Below, in pieces: positions 35,804-45,482 of a stretch of DNA of 64,000 nucleotides (its first letter is position 1; every line of letters starts with the position of its first letter). The stretch spans positions 1 to 64,000 of the forward strand of contig JAZOCE010000002.1 in NCBI GenBank assembly GCA_045596365.1, in the 5' to 3' direction. Position numbers and translations under genes: made by a program. The DNA is from RGIG4079 sp045596365. Its GTDB lineage: Bacteria; Bacteroidota; Bacteroidia; Bacteroidales; Muribaculaceae. The notes beneath the pieces were generated by a model, which was not told the DNA's origin, did no database searches, and saw only the letters and a list, made by a program, of their open reading frames with translations.

Positions 35804-37450
35804 ATGGCAAAACCTTTCAAATATCAGGAAATGTTCCCGATGTCAAAAGACACAACCGAGTATTATCACTTGACCTCTGACTATGTAAAAGTAGAAAATT
35901 GGAATGGACATGAAATGCTTGTAGTTGATCCAGAAGCACTCACAGTGCTTGCTCGCCAAGCTACTCACGACAACGCATTCATGCTTCGTCGCGAGCACAA
36001 CGAGTTGGTAGCTAAAATCCTTAATGACCCCGAAGCAAGCGAAAACGACAAGTTTGTTGCATTGACAATGTTGCGCAATGCCGAAGTTGCTGCTAAAGGT
36101 CAACTTCCATTCTGTCAAGACACAGGTACAGCAATCATCCACGGTAATAAAGGACAAAACGTATTCACCGGTTGCAATGACGAAGAATTCCTTTCTAAAG
36201 GTGTGTATCAAACATATACCGAAGATAACCTTCGTTATTCACAAAACGCACCTCTTAACATGTATGACGAGGTGAACACAGGATGTAACCTTCCGGCTCA
36301 AATCGATCTACACGCAACAGAAGGAAACGAGTATAAATTCCTTTTTGTGGCTAAAGGTGGCGGCTCTGCCAACAAAACATACCTTTACCAAGAAACAAAA
36401 GCACTCATCAACCCAAAAACACTCATTCCTTTCCTTGTTGAAAAGATGAAGTCATTGGGTACTGCTGCTTGTCCTCCTTACCACATTGCATTTGTTATCG
36501 GTGGCACATCAGCTGAAATGAATCTTGCTACTGTTAAAAAAGCGTCAGTAAAATATTACGATAATCTACCAACAGAAGGGAACGAACTCGGACACGCATT
36601 CCGCGACATCGAACTTGAAAACCAACTTCTCGAAGAAACTCGCAAAATCGGTCTTGGAGCTCAATTCGGTGGTAAATATTTCGCTCACGATATCCGCGTG
36701 ATTCGTTTGCCTCGCCATGGTGCATCTTGTCCTGTTGGACTTGGCGTGTCTTGCTCTGCCGACCGCAACGTGAAAGCAAAAATCAACAAAGATGGTCTTT
36801 GGATTGAAAAACTTGACAGCAACCCGGGCGAACTAATTCCAGAATCTTACCGCAAAGCAGGTGAAGGCGCAGTTGTAAACATTGACCTCAATCGTCCAAT
36901 GTCTGAAATCCTTGCTGAACTTAGCAAATATCCTGTATCTACTCGTCTATCATTGAAAGGTACTATCATCGTAGGTCGCGATATCGCTCACGCTAAGATT
37001 AAAGAACGTCTTGATCGTGGTGAGGAAATGCCACAATACCTCAAAGATCACCCCATCTACTATGCAGGACCGGCAAAAACTCCCGAAGGATTGCCTTCAG
37101 GCTCATTTGGTCCTACAACTGCAGGTCGCATGGACTCTTATGTTGACCAATTCCAAGCTGCTGGTGGTTCAATGGTGATGATCGCAAAAGGAAACCGCAG
37201 CAAACAAGTTACTGACGCTTGCCACAAGCATGGTGGTTTCTATCTCGGAAGTATTGGTGGACCGGCTGCTATATTGGCTTACAACAGTATCAAGAAAATC
37301 GAATGTCTCGAATACCCCGAACTTGGTATGGAAGCTATTTGGAAAATCGAAGTTGAAGACTTCCCTGCATTTATCTTGGTTGATGACAAAGGCAACGACT
37401 TCTTCGTTGAAATCTCAGAAAAATGCAAAGCCTGCGCCCTCAACAAATAA
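35804..37450 (+). CDS. fumB: Class I fumarate hydratase (4Fe-4S)
   Basis: The 548-residue protein combines both halves of the class I enzyme: an N-terminal alpha part (to about 330) and a C-terminal beta part (about 370-548, with VGRDIAHAKIKERL and SFGPTTAGRMDSYVD). Candidate Fe-S ligands are the Cys in LPFCQDTGT, TGCNLP and ASCPVGLGVSC. It interconverts fumarate and malate, with the reductive branch making succinate the likely use in an anaerobe. The iron-sulfur cluster makes it oxygen sensitive. It is a single gene with its own promoter and terminator. Numbering of fumA versus fumB is arbitrary. Confidence 0.95.
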   Translation: MAKPFKYQEMFPMSKDTTEYYHLTSDYVKVENWNGHEMLVVDPEALTVLARQATHDNAFMLRREHNELVAKILNDPEASENDKFVALTMLRNAEVAAKGQLPFCQDTGTAIIHGNKGQNVFTGCNDEEFLSKGVYQTYTEDNLRYSQNAPLNMYDEVNTGCNLPAQIDLHATEGNEYKFLFVAKGGGSANKTYLYQETKALINPKTLIPFLVEKMKSLGTAACPPYHIAFVIGGTSAEMNLATVKKASVKYYDNLPTEGNELGHAFRDIELENQLLEETRKIGLGAQFGGKYFAHDIRVIRLPRHGASCPVGLGVSCSADRNVKAKINKDGLWIEKLDSNPGELIPESYRKAGEGAVVNIDLNRPMSEILAELSKYPVSTRLSLKGTIIVGRDIAHAKIKERLDRGEEMPQYLKDHPIYYAGPAKTPEGLPSGSFGPTTAGRMDSYVDQFQAAGGSMVMIAKGNRSKQVTDACHKHGGFYLGSIGGPAAILAYNSIKKIECLEYPELGMEAIWKIEVEDFPAFILVDDKGNDFFVEISEKCKACALNK

Positions 37451-37468
37451 TAAGACTTTCCTATCCTA

Positions 37469-37502
37469 AAAAAGAGGCAGTGTTAACACTGCCTCTTTTT
37501 TT
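37469..37502 (+). terminator. Terminator of the fumarase gene
   Basis: AAAGAGGCAGTGTT pairs with AACACTGCCTCTTT and a run of T follows. Confidence 0.9.
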
Positions 37503-37546
37503 AGCTAAAATTTTCTGTTTATATTCCTTTTTATTAATAAAATCAC

Positions 37547-37554
37547 TACATTTG
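37547..37554 (+). promoter_or_regulatory. Candidate promoter box for the TonB-domain lipoprotein
   Basis: TACATTTG lies 45 bases before the start. The -33 element is not clear. Confidence 0.5.
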
Positions 37555-37598
37555 TGAGTAATAATATGATCTCAAAGAAACACGTTAAACAATAATCT

Positions 37599-38033
37599 AT
37601 GAAACAAATTTTATTTGCGACAATATTTATTGCCCTATCTTTTGTTTCGTGTGCACAAAAGCAGCAAAAAGAAATTGCCACCACGCCAAAAGAGGACACT
37701 ACTTCTCTGGACATCAATAGAATGTTTATTGAATGTGAATTCTATCCCCAATACCCTGGTGGAGAAGCTGAATTGATGAGATATGTCTACGATAACCTTA
37801 GATATCCTGAAAAAGCGAAGGAGGACAACATTCAAGGTCGTGTTGTTGTTCAATTCGTTATAACTAAAACAGGTGATATCGAAGACATTAAGGTTGTACG
37901 CTCTAAAAGTCCAGAACTTGACCAAGAAGCCATTCGTATTATTAAATCCATACCCAACAAGTTCATTCCGGGCAAAATAAATGGTAAAGACGCCGATTGG
38001 AGGTACACACTCCCCATTACCTTTAAGTTATAA
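37599..38033 (+). CDS. Lipoprotein with a TonB C-terminal domain
   Basis: The 144-residue protein has a lipoprotein signal with lipobox SFVSC (Cys about 18) and a short linker. A complete TonB C-terminal domain (about 48-144) follows, containing YPQYPGGEAELMRYV, GRVVVQFVITKTGDIE, VVRSKSPELDQEAIRI and the end YTLPITFKL. It closely resembles the domain of the tonB gene at 19753-20598, but lacks the membrane helix and long linker needed to reach ExbB/ExbD. It cannot transduce energy in the usual way; it may be a binding competitor, a TonB-box-binding scaffold or a protein of unrelated use. No operon partner is evident. Confidence 0.8.
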   Translation: MKQILFATIFIALSFVSCAQKQQKEIATTPKEDTTSLDINRMFIECEFYPQYPGGEAELMRYVYDNLRYPEKAKEDNIQGRVVVQFVITKTGDIEDIKVVRSKSPELDQEAIRIIKSIPNKFIPGKINGKDADWRYTLPITFKL

Positions 38034-38163
38034 GTATTTTTATAAAATTGCTTCTTTTCGACTCATTCGTCTTTATTATCCACTGCATTTTAATGCTCTG
38101 ATTGTTTGGTATTACGGAAATTATGACGAAATTTGCAGATAGTGTGTTTAATATCCCTCAAGG

Positions 38164-39135
38164 ATGAGCAGAAAAGTATTCTATCGTTATAATCCGGCAA
38201 CCGACAACTATGAGCGCGTTTATCCATCGTGGAAAAACCGCGTGTGGGTGCTTGCACGCCATTTGATTGTGGGCATAGCGATAGGCGCGCTTGCATTTGT
38301 TACTGTATATTTTTGGATAGATTTCCCTCGCGAGAAGATGCTCAAACAAGAGAATGAACAGCTTGTCAACGAGCTTAAAATCCTTAACCAACGACTTGAC
38401 CGCTCGCTGTCAGTAATGGACGATATTGCCAATCGCGACAACAATTTCTATCGTGTAATGATGCAAGCCGACCGCATTTCCGATGCACAAAGATATGCCG
38501 GACTCGAAAAAGGAAACAAATATGAGCATCTCAACAAGCTCTCCGATGCCGAATTGATAAAAAATGTGTCAAACAAAATGGACTTGCTTGACCGTCAGAT
38601 ATACACCCAAATCAAATCATTTGACGAGTTGAAAGAACTTGCGGGGAAACAGAAAGATCGCTTGGCGCACATTCCGGCAATCATGCCGATATCAGAACTC
38701 GACTTGCGACAAATGGCATCGGGCTACGGTTATCGCGTTGATCCTGTTTATGGCACAGGGAAATTCCACGAAGGAATGGACTTTGCCTCTGACAGAGGCA
38801 CTCCCGTCTATGCTACAGGAGACGCACGTGTAGAGTCGGCCAAATGGCACTCAGGCTATGGAAACCTAATCGTTCTCGACCACGGATATAACTACACCAC
38901 CCGATATGCCCATCTCAGCGAAATGAACGTAACAACAGGACAGATGGTGAAACGTGGCGACCTAATAGGTAAAGTGGGTAATACGGGAAAATCGACAGGT
39001 CCACACCTTCACTATGAGGTGAGATACAAGGGCGCACCACAAAACCCGGTTAACTACTATTTTTATGACTTAACACCACAACAATATAATGAAATGATAC
39101 AACGAGCCGAAAACGCCGGTCATGTCATGGACTAA
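38164..39135 (+). CDS. M23 family metallopeptidase (LytM domain)
   Basis: The 323-residue protein has an N-terminal membrane helix (about 36-56, VGIAIGALAFVTVYFWI) and a coiled coil (about 62-100). A LytM/M23 peptidase domain lies at about 190-310. Zinc ligands and catalytic residues are visible in FHEGMDFASDRG (H and D), TRYAHLSE and PHLHYEVRY (HxH). Such enzymes cut or regulate cross-links of peptidoglycan during growth or division, and the coiled coil resembles EnvC/MepM-type architecture. The next gene, a MerR regulator, follows 41 bases downstream and may share the transcript. All catalytic residues are present, so it should be active. Confidence 0.92.
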   Translation: MSRKVFYRYNPATDNYERVYPSWKNRVWVLARHLIVGIAIGALAFVTVYFWIDFPREKMLKQENEQLVNELKILNQRLDRSLSVMDDIANRDNNFYRVMMQADRISDAQRYAGLEKGNKYEHLNKLSDAELIKNVSNKMDLLDRQIYTQIKSFDELKELAGKQKDRLAHIPAIMPISELDLRQMASGYGYRVDPVYGTGKFHEGMDFASDRGTPVYATGDARVESAKWHSGYGNLIVLDHGYNYTTRYAHLSEMNVTTGQMVKRGDLIGKVGNTGKSTGPHLHYEVRYKGAPQNPVNYYFYDLTPQQYNEMIQRAENAGHVMD

Positions 39136-39176
39136 ACGCTCACAATTTTCGACTCTCAACTCTCAATTAAAAAATT

Positions 39177-39509
39177 ATGGAATTTACAAAGAAATATTAC
39201 AAAATACGCGAGGTTGCCGAAATACTCAATCTTCCTGCATCAACATTACGCTTTTGGGAAAGCCAATTTACAATCATCAAGCCCAAGCGCAATGAGCATG
39301 GTACACGTTTCTATACCCCAAGCGACATAGAAATCATTCGCATGGTATATTTCCTTGTAAAAGAAAAAGGGTTGAAACTTGATGCAGCACAAGAGCAAAT
39401 AAAGCACAACCACTCAAATGTTTCACGCAAGCACAAAGCCATCGAGCGCCTAAAGCATGTGCGTGCTGAACTTCAAGGAATGATTGACGCATTACATTCA
39501 TTGCGATAA
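39177..39509 (+). CDS. MerR-family transcriptional regulator
   Basis: The 110-residue protein has the MerR winged-helix (residues about 7-75): YYKIREVAEILNLPASTLRFWES and RFYTPSDIEIIRMVYFL. A short dimerisation coil follows, with no effector-binding domain and no Cys metal site. The length is below most MerR proteins but typical for the Bacteroidota version found next to M23 peptidases. It likely binds DNA as a dimer and responds to an unknown signal. Confidence 0.88.
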   Translation: MEFTKKYYKIREVAEILNLPASTLRFWESQFTIIKPKRNEHGTRFYTPSDIEIIRMVYFLVKEKGLKLDAAQEQIKHNHSNVSRKHKAIERLKHVRAELQGMIDALHSLR

Positions 39510-39596
39510 AATTATCTACATTTATTAATAAAAGCCCTGTCAAAATAAAATAAACACTCATCGCAAACGTTTAAATAGTGTAAACCATTAACAACG

Positions 39597-40751
39597 ATGA
39601 GTCGAGTTACGACGATTATAGTAAACTATCGCTTAAAGTATTTCTTAGAACAAACTTTGCTGTCGGTGAGAGAAGCCTATCAAAAGGTTTCGGGACATAC
39701 TATTGTTATTGACAATAATTCAGGAGACGACAGCATTGACTATCTGAAAGAACGTTTCCCCGATGTTACATTTATTTGCAACAAAGAGAACTTAGGATTT
39801 TCTAAAGCAAACAATCAAGGGTTTAAACTTGCTGATACTGATTATATTCTCGTTCTAAATCCAGATACAATCATTGGCGAAAACACGCTCAAAGATACAG
39901 TTGCATGGATGGACAGTCATGATGATTGCGTAGCAATAGGAGTGAGAATGATTGACGGCAACGGCAATTTCCTTCCGGAATCCAAGCGTTCGTTCCCATC
40001 AATATGGAATTCTTTCTGCAAGCTATTTGGATTATCAGCTATATTCCCCAAATCTCGACTTTTTGCTCGTTACCACTTGAGATATCTACCAGAGAACGAA
40101 CCACACATTGTAGAAACTCTTGCCGGTGCATTTATGCTATTACGCACCTCGATTGTCAAGAAGATAGGAGGATTTGACGAAGACTTTTTCATGTATGGCG
40201 AAGACATGGACCTCTCCTATCGCATGAGTGCCGATGGCAAAGCATGCTATTACCTTCCTACACCCATCATTCACTATAAAGGGGAATGCACAAAGACCGA
40301 GTCGATAAACTATGTGAAGATATTCTATAAAGCAATGCACATCTTTTATCGTAAGCATTACCCTCATCGCAGTTTCATGAGCAAGATATTTGTCAATGGA
40401 GCAATAGGTATGCGCATGATCATTGGCGCTATAAATTCCACAATTATCAAACCTATAAAACTGAAACTGAAACGTTCTCACAAAGTTGCAGACACCTACA
40501 TAGTCAGCTCTAATGCAGAGTCCATCTCAAATGTATTGCGACAAGAGGGATTCAGCGAAAACCTTCACATAATATCCAATCTAAACAGCCTACCTATCTC
40601 AAACAATCCTATTAACATTATTCTTGATGATAGAGAAATGAATTATAATTCAATAATTCATTCTTTAATGAAACACACTCACAAAAACCGCTATTTCCAC
40701 ATCTATTCAGGTCGCAACAAAATCATCATTTCTCCCAAAAATCAACGATAA
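39597..40751 (+). CDS. Family 2 glycosyltransferase
   Basis: The 384-residue protein has a GT-A fold with VTTIIVNYRLKYFLEQTL at the N-terminus, VIDNNSGDDS, the NKENLGFSKANNQG motif and the DxD-like LNPDT. GGFDEDFFMYGEDMDLSYR and IHYKGECTK follow, as in rhamnosyl-type (WbbL-like) transferases. It lacks transmembrane helices and probably adds a sugar to a lipid-linked polysaccharide or surface glycan. The last 95 residues (about 290-384) form an extra segment of unknown role, containing a nucleotide-binding-like alternation of strands and helices. It stands alone, outside a polysaccharide locus. Confidence 0.87.
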   Translation: MSRVTTIIVNYRLKYFLEQTLLSVREAYQKVSGHTIVIDNNSGDDSIDYLKERFPDVTFICNKENLGFSKANNQGFKLADTDYILVLNPDTIIGENTLKDTVAWMDSHDDCVAIGVRMIDGNGNFLPESKRSFPSIWNSFCKLFGLSAIFPKSRLFARYHLRYLPENEPHIVETLAGAFMLLRTSIVKKIGGFDEDFFMYGEDMDLSYRMSADGKACYYLPTPIIHYKGECTKTESINYVKIFYKAMHIFYRKHYPHRSFMSKIFVNGAIGMRMIIGAINSTIIKPIKLKLKRSHKVADTYIVSSNAESISNVLRQEGFSENLHIISNLNSLPISNNPINIILDDREMNYNSIIHSLMKHTHKNRYFHIYSGRNKIIISPKNQR

Positions 40752-40883
40752 AACACATTCCATTTTCATACACACACCCAAAAACCTATAGACAAATCGG
40801 CACATTTTTCATATAAACACCACAAAAGTGCCACATTCTTAAAAATATTTCTGATTATATATTTTATTTTTTAAATAATTTAT

Positions 40884-40891
40884 TACTTTTG
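40884..40891 (+). promoter_or_regulatory. Candidate promoter box for the PD40 / amidase operon
   Basis: TACTTTTG, about 80 bases before the start, after a strongly AT-rich stretch. Confidence 0.5.
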
Positions 40892-40969
40892 CATTTTGCA
40901 TATTCAAGCGCACTAATAACACGACATTAATTAACACATTACTAAATAATTCATTAATCCTAAAACCAC

Positions 40970-41923
40970 ATGAAAAAGTTTTTACTATTATCAGCGGTTT
41001 TGCTTTCCCAAGTGGGCATGGCTCAGAACCTGAAAATTGGTCAACTTTCAAATGTAACACGTCTGACTCAAGATGGCATAAAGTATGAAAATCCTCGTTG
41101 GTCACCAGATGGAACAAAAATCGCATTTACTGAATATGGTTACAACAACCTATTTGTAATCAATCAAAACGGAACTAATAAAGCGCAAATCTCAAGCGAC
41201 AAAGGTGTTGGTTTCATGTATCAATGGAGTGCTGACTCTCGCGAAATTCTTGTAAGAGACCTTCGCTATGAAAACGTTGGTGGTCAAATCAAACGTCTTC
41301 AAGCGGCATGGTCAATTGACATGGCAGGAAATAAAACTCGTATGACTGAAGATGTTACACGCATGGAACCTGCAGCATGGCGTTATGGCATAAATGGAGA
41401 AAAAACAGTCATTTCTCTTGATGCAAAAACAACGACTCAATCAACAAGATACCTAACAAAATCTCTTGCGACAACAGTAGCAAAGCAAACAGGCGCAAAC
41501 ATCAGCCTCATTGTAAACAAAGAAGGTCTTTCAGTTGTTAATGCTCGTGGTGCTAAAACACTCATCAACAACAAACCTTCATTCTGCCCTGCTCTTTCTC
41601 CCGATGGGTCAAAAATCGTATTTAACGAGTTAAACGATATCTATATTATTAACATTGACGGCTCAGGCAAAAAACTATTGACTCGTGGTTTCAACCCCAC
41701 ATGGGCAAACGACAGCCAAATAATTTTTGAAAAAAGCACTGATGACGGACACAACTACACTTCAAGCGACTTGTATATGATAAACGCAAGTGGCTCAGGG
41801 CTAAAAGCCATCACCGCAACAAGCGATAAAATGGAAATGTGTCCTTGCGTATCTCCCGACGGTAGTAAAATCGTATTTACATCTTTTACCGATGGGCAAA
41901 TCTATACTGCCGACCTTAAATAA
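40970..41923 (+). CDS. TolB-like PD40 beta-propeller protein
   Basis: The 317-residue protein has a signal peptide (KKFLLLSAVLLSQVGMAQ). WD40-like/PD40 blades repeat with the motif NPRWSPDGTKIAF, CPALSPDGSKIVF and CPCVSPDGSKIVF. Such propellers are periplasmic or secreted and bind proteins or peptidoglycan-linked partners, as TolB does. It is 30 bases upstream of a secreted amidase gene, and the two are probably one operon acting on the cell wall. The Tol proteins themselves are not in the window, so I do not name it TolB. Confidence 0.85.
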   Translation: MKKFLLLSAVLLSQVGMAQNLKIGQLSNVTRLTQDGIKYENPRWSPDGTKIAFTEYGYNNLFVINQNGTNKAQISSDKGVGFMYQWSADSREILVRDLRYENVGGQIKRLQAAWSIDMAGNKTRMTEDVTRMEPAAWRYGINGEKTVISLDAKTTTQSTRYLTKSLATTVAKQTGANISLIVNKEGLSVVNARGAKTLINNKPSFCPALSPDGSKIVFNELNDIYIINIDGSGKKLLTRGFNPTWANDSQIIFEKSTDDGHNYTSSDLYMINASGSGLKAITATSDKMEMCPCVSPDGSKIVFTSFTDGQIYTADLK

Positions 41924-41953
41924 CATCTAAAGTAACGATAAAGCATTCTACAT

Positions 41954-44497
41954 ATGAAAAAAATATTTTTAGCACTGATTTTATCGCTCTGCATTGTTGC
42001 GCCACAGCACATTAACGCCGCATGGAGCGACCTTGTAATAGTACTTGACCCAGGTCATGGTGGAGATGACCCCGGCGCATGTTACGCCAGTTCATCAGTA
42101 AACAATTATACTGAAGCATGGCTCGTACTTCAATGTGCAAGTAATGTATATAACACGCTTTCTGGTCTTGGAGCTAACGTTTACATGACACGTTTTGAAA
42201 ATGATTTCTCCGGTGAAGTAGACTTGTCTCCTCGTCGTGCATTCTGTTACACCTATAACTCAGATGTATTTGTTTCTTTCCACTTAAATGCAGCTAACGC
42301 ATCGGCTCATGGTACAGAAACATATTATTCTGCCGATTATAGTAGCAATAGCTATAGTTTAGCCTATGCTATGCAAACAGCCTTGATTTCTCGTTTCAGC
42401 ACTGTAGATGGAACAGGTGGCTATGAATTAATCGACCGCGGAGTAAAATCGGCCAACTATACAGTTATCACAGCCGGAGAAGCCTATCCTTCAATTTTGA
42501 CAGAAAGTTTATTCGTTGACTGCTATAGCGACTGGCAACTCATTCAAGACACTTCAAGCACAGGCTTTTTCACTTGGGTTGATGCACATCTACAAGGTAT
42601 ATATGACTATGTAACAACCTACGAAGGTTATTCCGTAACAGAGCCATCCTACTTCACAGGCGGTGGTGGCTCATCTTCAAGCACCCCTTACATTGATGTA
42701 AGTTCAAACGAAGTAACCTTGACATGTGAAGCAGGTAAAAGCGTTTCAACACAAGTAACAGTAAAAGGAAACAAACTCAACGGATGGTGTTACATTACAG
42801 TAGAAGATGCCGATGGTGTGTTCACAGTAAATCCTACCGGACTAACAGTAGATGGTTACCCCAACTATAACTTTGTTGATGGAGAGCCCGTTGTAACTAT
42901 TACATTCTCGCCAAAAGTAGCAGGGAATTACCCGGCAGATACTGACGCAAGCAATACTTGGAACGAACGTTTCGTTACATTCAAGAGTGTTGACGTAGAT
43001 GGCAATGACGTTTATCAATGGATCGCACTTAATGGTATCGCAACAGCGTCAGTCCCAACAATTACCGCAAGCAGTTCAAGCGTAAACCTTAGTTCAGTTG
43101 TTGGTGAGAGCGCATCAAAAACAATAACAATAACAGGTAGTACATTGGAAGGAGATATTACCCTTGCATTGTCAGGCGAAGATGCCAACATGTTTGAACT
43201 ATCACAAACTATGATTTCAAAATCAAGTGCAAGTGCTGATGTAACTATTACCTATACTCCAACCGAAATCGCCAACCACTCGGCAACATTGACACTATCT
43301 TCACCAAATGCATCTAATGTTATAATTCCAATCAGTGGAACAGGTAGAAATAATATTGAAATCACCGGCTATGAAATGACTCAAGACTGGGCTCAAACAA
43401 GCGGACATGTTGCAGCATCAAGTGCAGGACGTAGCTGGAGCACAGGTTTTGATGGAAAAATTTACTTTAATGACGAAGCTAATACAACACTTTACTATTG
43501 GACTAAAAGTGGATTGAACAACGCAGGCACATCAGTAGGCGGTACAGCGATTACAAACGATGATGCAAATAATATTATCATAAGCACATCTTTGTGGTCA
43601 GCAGCCGCAACAGCTCTTAAGATTTTACCTGCAGGAAGCACAACATACCAAGATTTGACGATCACACTTCCATCAGGGATTACAGCAGCATCAATGATGC
43701 ACATGGGTAAGGCTATCGGTAACGTCATGAGTGCCGAAGGAGGAGCAATTTATCTCATCCCTTCAGGCGCAACAGCAGTGGCTAAGATTATCATCAAAAA
43801 TGGTGTTCAAGCATCAGCAACTGCCATCGACGTATCGTCAGTAATTACAGCCGACGCTGCAACATTTGCTACCCCATTGACATCTGACATTAACAGCAAT
43901 GATATTGCAGTACGTCTCAGAACATCAAAACACTTCTACCACAACTTGAATGGAGCATTTGAGGCACTTCCTGATAATGGAGCGACTACTACACAAGGTG
44001 GCACATTATTTAACCTTGCTGGCAAACTATTTGCAATAGAACCAATAGGAGAATCTTATTGCGATGGTTTCCAAGTCGTAGATGTTGAAGAAAACGCTAT
44101 CGTTGCAACACACACCGAGCAATTTACAACAGCGGCTTATCGTCCTAATCCAAACATCATCACAGCAGAAGTTGTAGATGACTATGAAGCTAAGTTGTAT
44201 CAATATGTGCCAAATCAATTAGCAGCACAATATACATTTAAAATAAAAGCAACAGTTGGCGTTGAAAATGTAATTGATGCTAAAAAAGATGTTAGCATTA
44301 CAGTAGCCGGACAAAATCTATACATTAACGGTATCGAAGTTGCCGATGTTGAAATTTACTCTATCGCCGGTGTACGTGTAGCAAAAGAAGCTAATACACA
44401 AAATGTAAATATCAGCGCACTCTCTTCAGGAATTTACATCGTAAAAGCTACAGATGCAAACGGATATACTTATACTGCTAAGATCTCTTGCAAGTAA
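41954..44497 (+). CDS. Secreted N-acetylmuramoyl-L-alanine amidase with C-terminal sorting tail
   Basis: The 847-residue protein has a signal peptide (to about residue 22) and an Amidase_3 domain at about 27-215. Zinc ligands are His35 in VLDPGHGGDDPG, Glu54 in NNYTEA and the His of VSFHLNAAN; the catalytic Glu is in TESLF. Two Ig-like or beta-sandwich repeats (about 230-470, with the second starting IPTITASSSSVNLSS-like) follow, then an unknown beta-rich region. The last 75 residues read like a T9SS type A sorting domain: VEIYSIAGVRV, then LSSGIYIVKA and a basic end. If a type 9 system exists, the enzyme would be surface bound or secreted. It cleaves amide bonds between MurNAc and L-Ala. Confidence 0.9.
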   Translation: MKKIFLALILSLCIVAPQHINAAWSDLVIVLDPGHGGDDPGACYASSSVNNYTEAWLVLQCASNVYNTLSGLGANVYMTRFENDFSGEVDLSPRRAFCYTYNSDVFVSFHLNAANASAHGTETYYSADYSSNSYSLAYAMQTALISRFSTVDGTGGYELIDRGVKSANYTVITAGEAYPSILTESLFVDCYSDWQLIQDTSSTGFFTWVDAHLQGIYDYVTTYEGYSVTEPSYFTGGGGSSSSTPYIDVSSNEVTLTCEAGKSVSTQVTVKGNKLNGWCYITVEDADGVFTVNPTGLTVDGYPNYNFVDGEPVVTITFSPKVAGNYPADTDASNTWNERFVTFKSVDVDGNDVYQWIALNGIATASVPTITASSSSVNLSSVVGESASKTITITGSTLEGDITLALSGEDANMFELSQTMISKSSASADVTITYTPTEIANHSATLTLSSPNASNVIIPISGTGRNNIEITGYEMTQDWAQTSGHVAASSAGRSWSTGFDGKIYFNDEANTTLYYWTKSGLNNAGTSVGGTAITNDDANNIIISTSLWSAAATALKILPAGSTTYQDLTITLPSGITAASMMHMGKAIGNVMSAEGGAIYLIPSGATAVAKIIIKNGVQASATAIDVSSVITADAATFATPLTSDINSNDIAVRLRTSKHFYHNLNGAFEALPDNGATTTQGGTLFNLAGKLFAIEPIGESYCDGFQVVDVEENAIVATHTEQFTTAAYRPNPNIITAEVVDDYEAKLYQYVPNQLAAQYTFKIKATVGVENVIDAKKDVSITVAGQNLYINGIEVADVEIYSIAGVRVAKEANTQNVNISALSSGIYIVKATDANGYTYTAKISCK

Positions 44498-44522
44498 TAA
44501 TATCCAATGCTAAATAACGTTT

Positions 44523-44557
44523 TAATAGGGAGTTCTTAAGAACTCCCTATTTTTTTT
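44523..44557 (+). terminator. Terminator of the PD40 / amidase operon
   Basis: A 14-bp palindrome arm AATAGGGAGTTCTT with its complement is followed by eight T. Confidence 0.9.
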
Positions 44558-44622
44558 ACTTTACAATAAACATTATCGTTTTTTATTTGTTATAATATAT
44601 TGTATAATTAAAATTTAAATTA

Positions 44623-45369
44623 ATGAAAAGCGTAAAAGATACTTTATTACAGCGTCGTAGCATTCGCCGATATGAACGTGAAAACATTTCGGATGAAGAT
44701 ATGGAATTCATTTACCAAGCCATTCGCAACACTCCAACGAGCTATAATGGCCAACAGTTTTCAGTAATCGATGTTACCGATAAGCAATTAAAAGAGAAGT
44801 TGTATGAACTCACCGGGCAGAAGCAGATAAAAACATGTAATCATTTCCTTGTCTTCTGTGCGGACTATAACAAAATACGCACAATAGCCAATGCAAAAAA
44901 GATAGAAATGCCACCATTTGAAAAAACCGGCGATGGCGTTATAGTGGGGATAGTAGATGCTGCATTAGCCATGATGAGTGCACTCATCGCTGCAGAATCT
45001 TGCGGGTTAGGGACCTGTTGCATAGGTTATACACGCACAGCTGCACCGAAAGAAATAGGTCTATTACTCCAACTACCGGCAGGCGTATTCATTGTATGCG
45101 GACTTGCCATTGGAGTACCACGCGAACAACCTGACTTGAAACCAAAACAACCGACAGAACTTGTCATCCATCAAAATGGTTACAAAAACGATAGCGTCGC
45201 AGATTTATTATTAAAATATGACGAAATTATATCGGAATACAACAACAATCGTTCCGGAACAAAAACCGACAACGATTGGGCTTCACACATCATCGATTAT
45301 TACAAAATAGCTATGGACTACAAAATGCTCGATGCCCTACAACAACAAGGTTTCGACATCAAGTCTTAA
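44623..45369 (+). CDS. Nitroreductase-family FMN reductase (NfsA-like)
   Basis: The 248-residue protein has the nitroreductase opening LLQRRSIRRYERENIS (FMN phosphate contacts), NTPTSYNGQQF, then GTCCIGYTR and LPAGVFIVCGLAIGVP. The C-terminal extension of about 60 residues matches the NfsA/FRP type of flavin reductase rather than the short NfsB type. It uses NADPH to reduce nitro compounds, quinones or flavins; the native substrate is unknown. It is a single gene, ended by a strong hairpin shared with the convergent ATPase gene. Confidence 0.88.
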   Translation: MKSVKDTLLQRRSIRRYERENISDEDMEFIYQAIRNTPTSYNGQQFSVIDVTDKQLKEKLYELTGQKQIKTCNHFLVFCADYNKIRTIANAKKIEMPPFEKTGDGVIVGIVDAALAMMSALIAAESCGLGTCCIGYTRTAAPKEIGLLLQLPAGVFIVCGLAIGVPREQPDLKPKQPTELVIHQNGYKNDSVADLLLKYDEIISEYNNNRSGTKTDNDWASHIIDYYKIAMDYKMLDALQQQGFDIKS

Positions 45370-45407
45370 TAAAATGATGGAATTATAAAAATACCCCTAT
45401 CTGTTGT

Positions 45408-45448
45408 AAAGTGCCCCCAAAGTTTTTTATCCAACTTTTTGGGGCACT
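45408..45448. terminator. Bidirectional hairpin
   Basis: AAGTGCCCC-AAAGTT pairs with AACTTT-GGGGCACTT, with T-rich flanks, between converging genes ending at 45369 and 45483. Confidence 0.75.
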
Positions 45449-45482
45449 TCATTATTATAGCTTTTTTTATCATTGATTTAAC

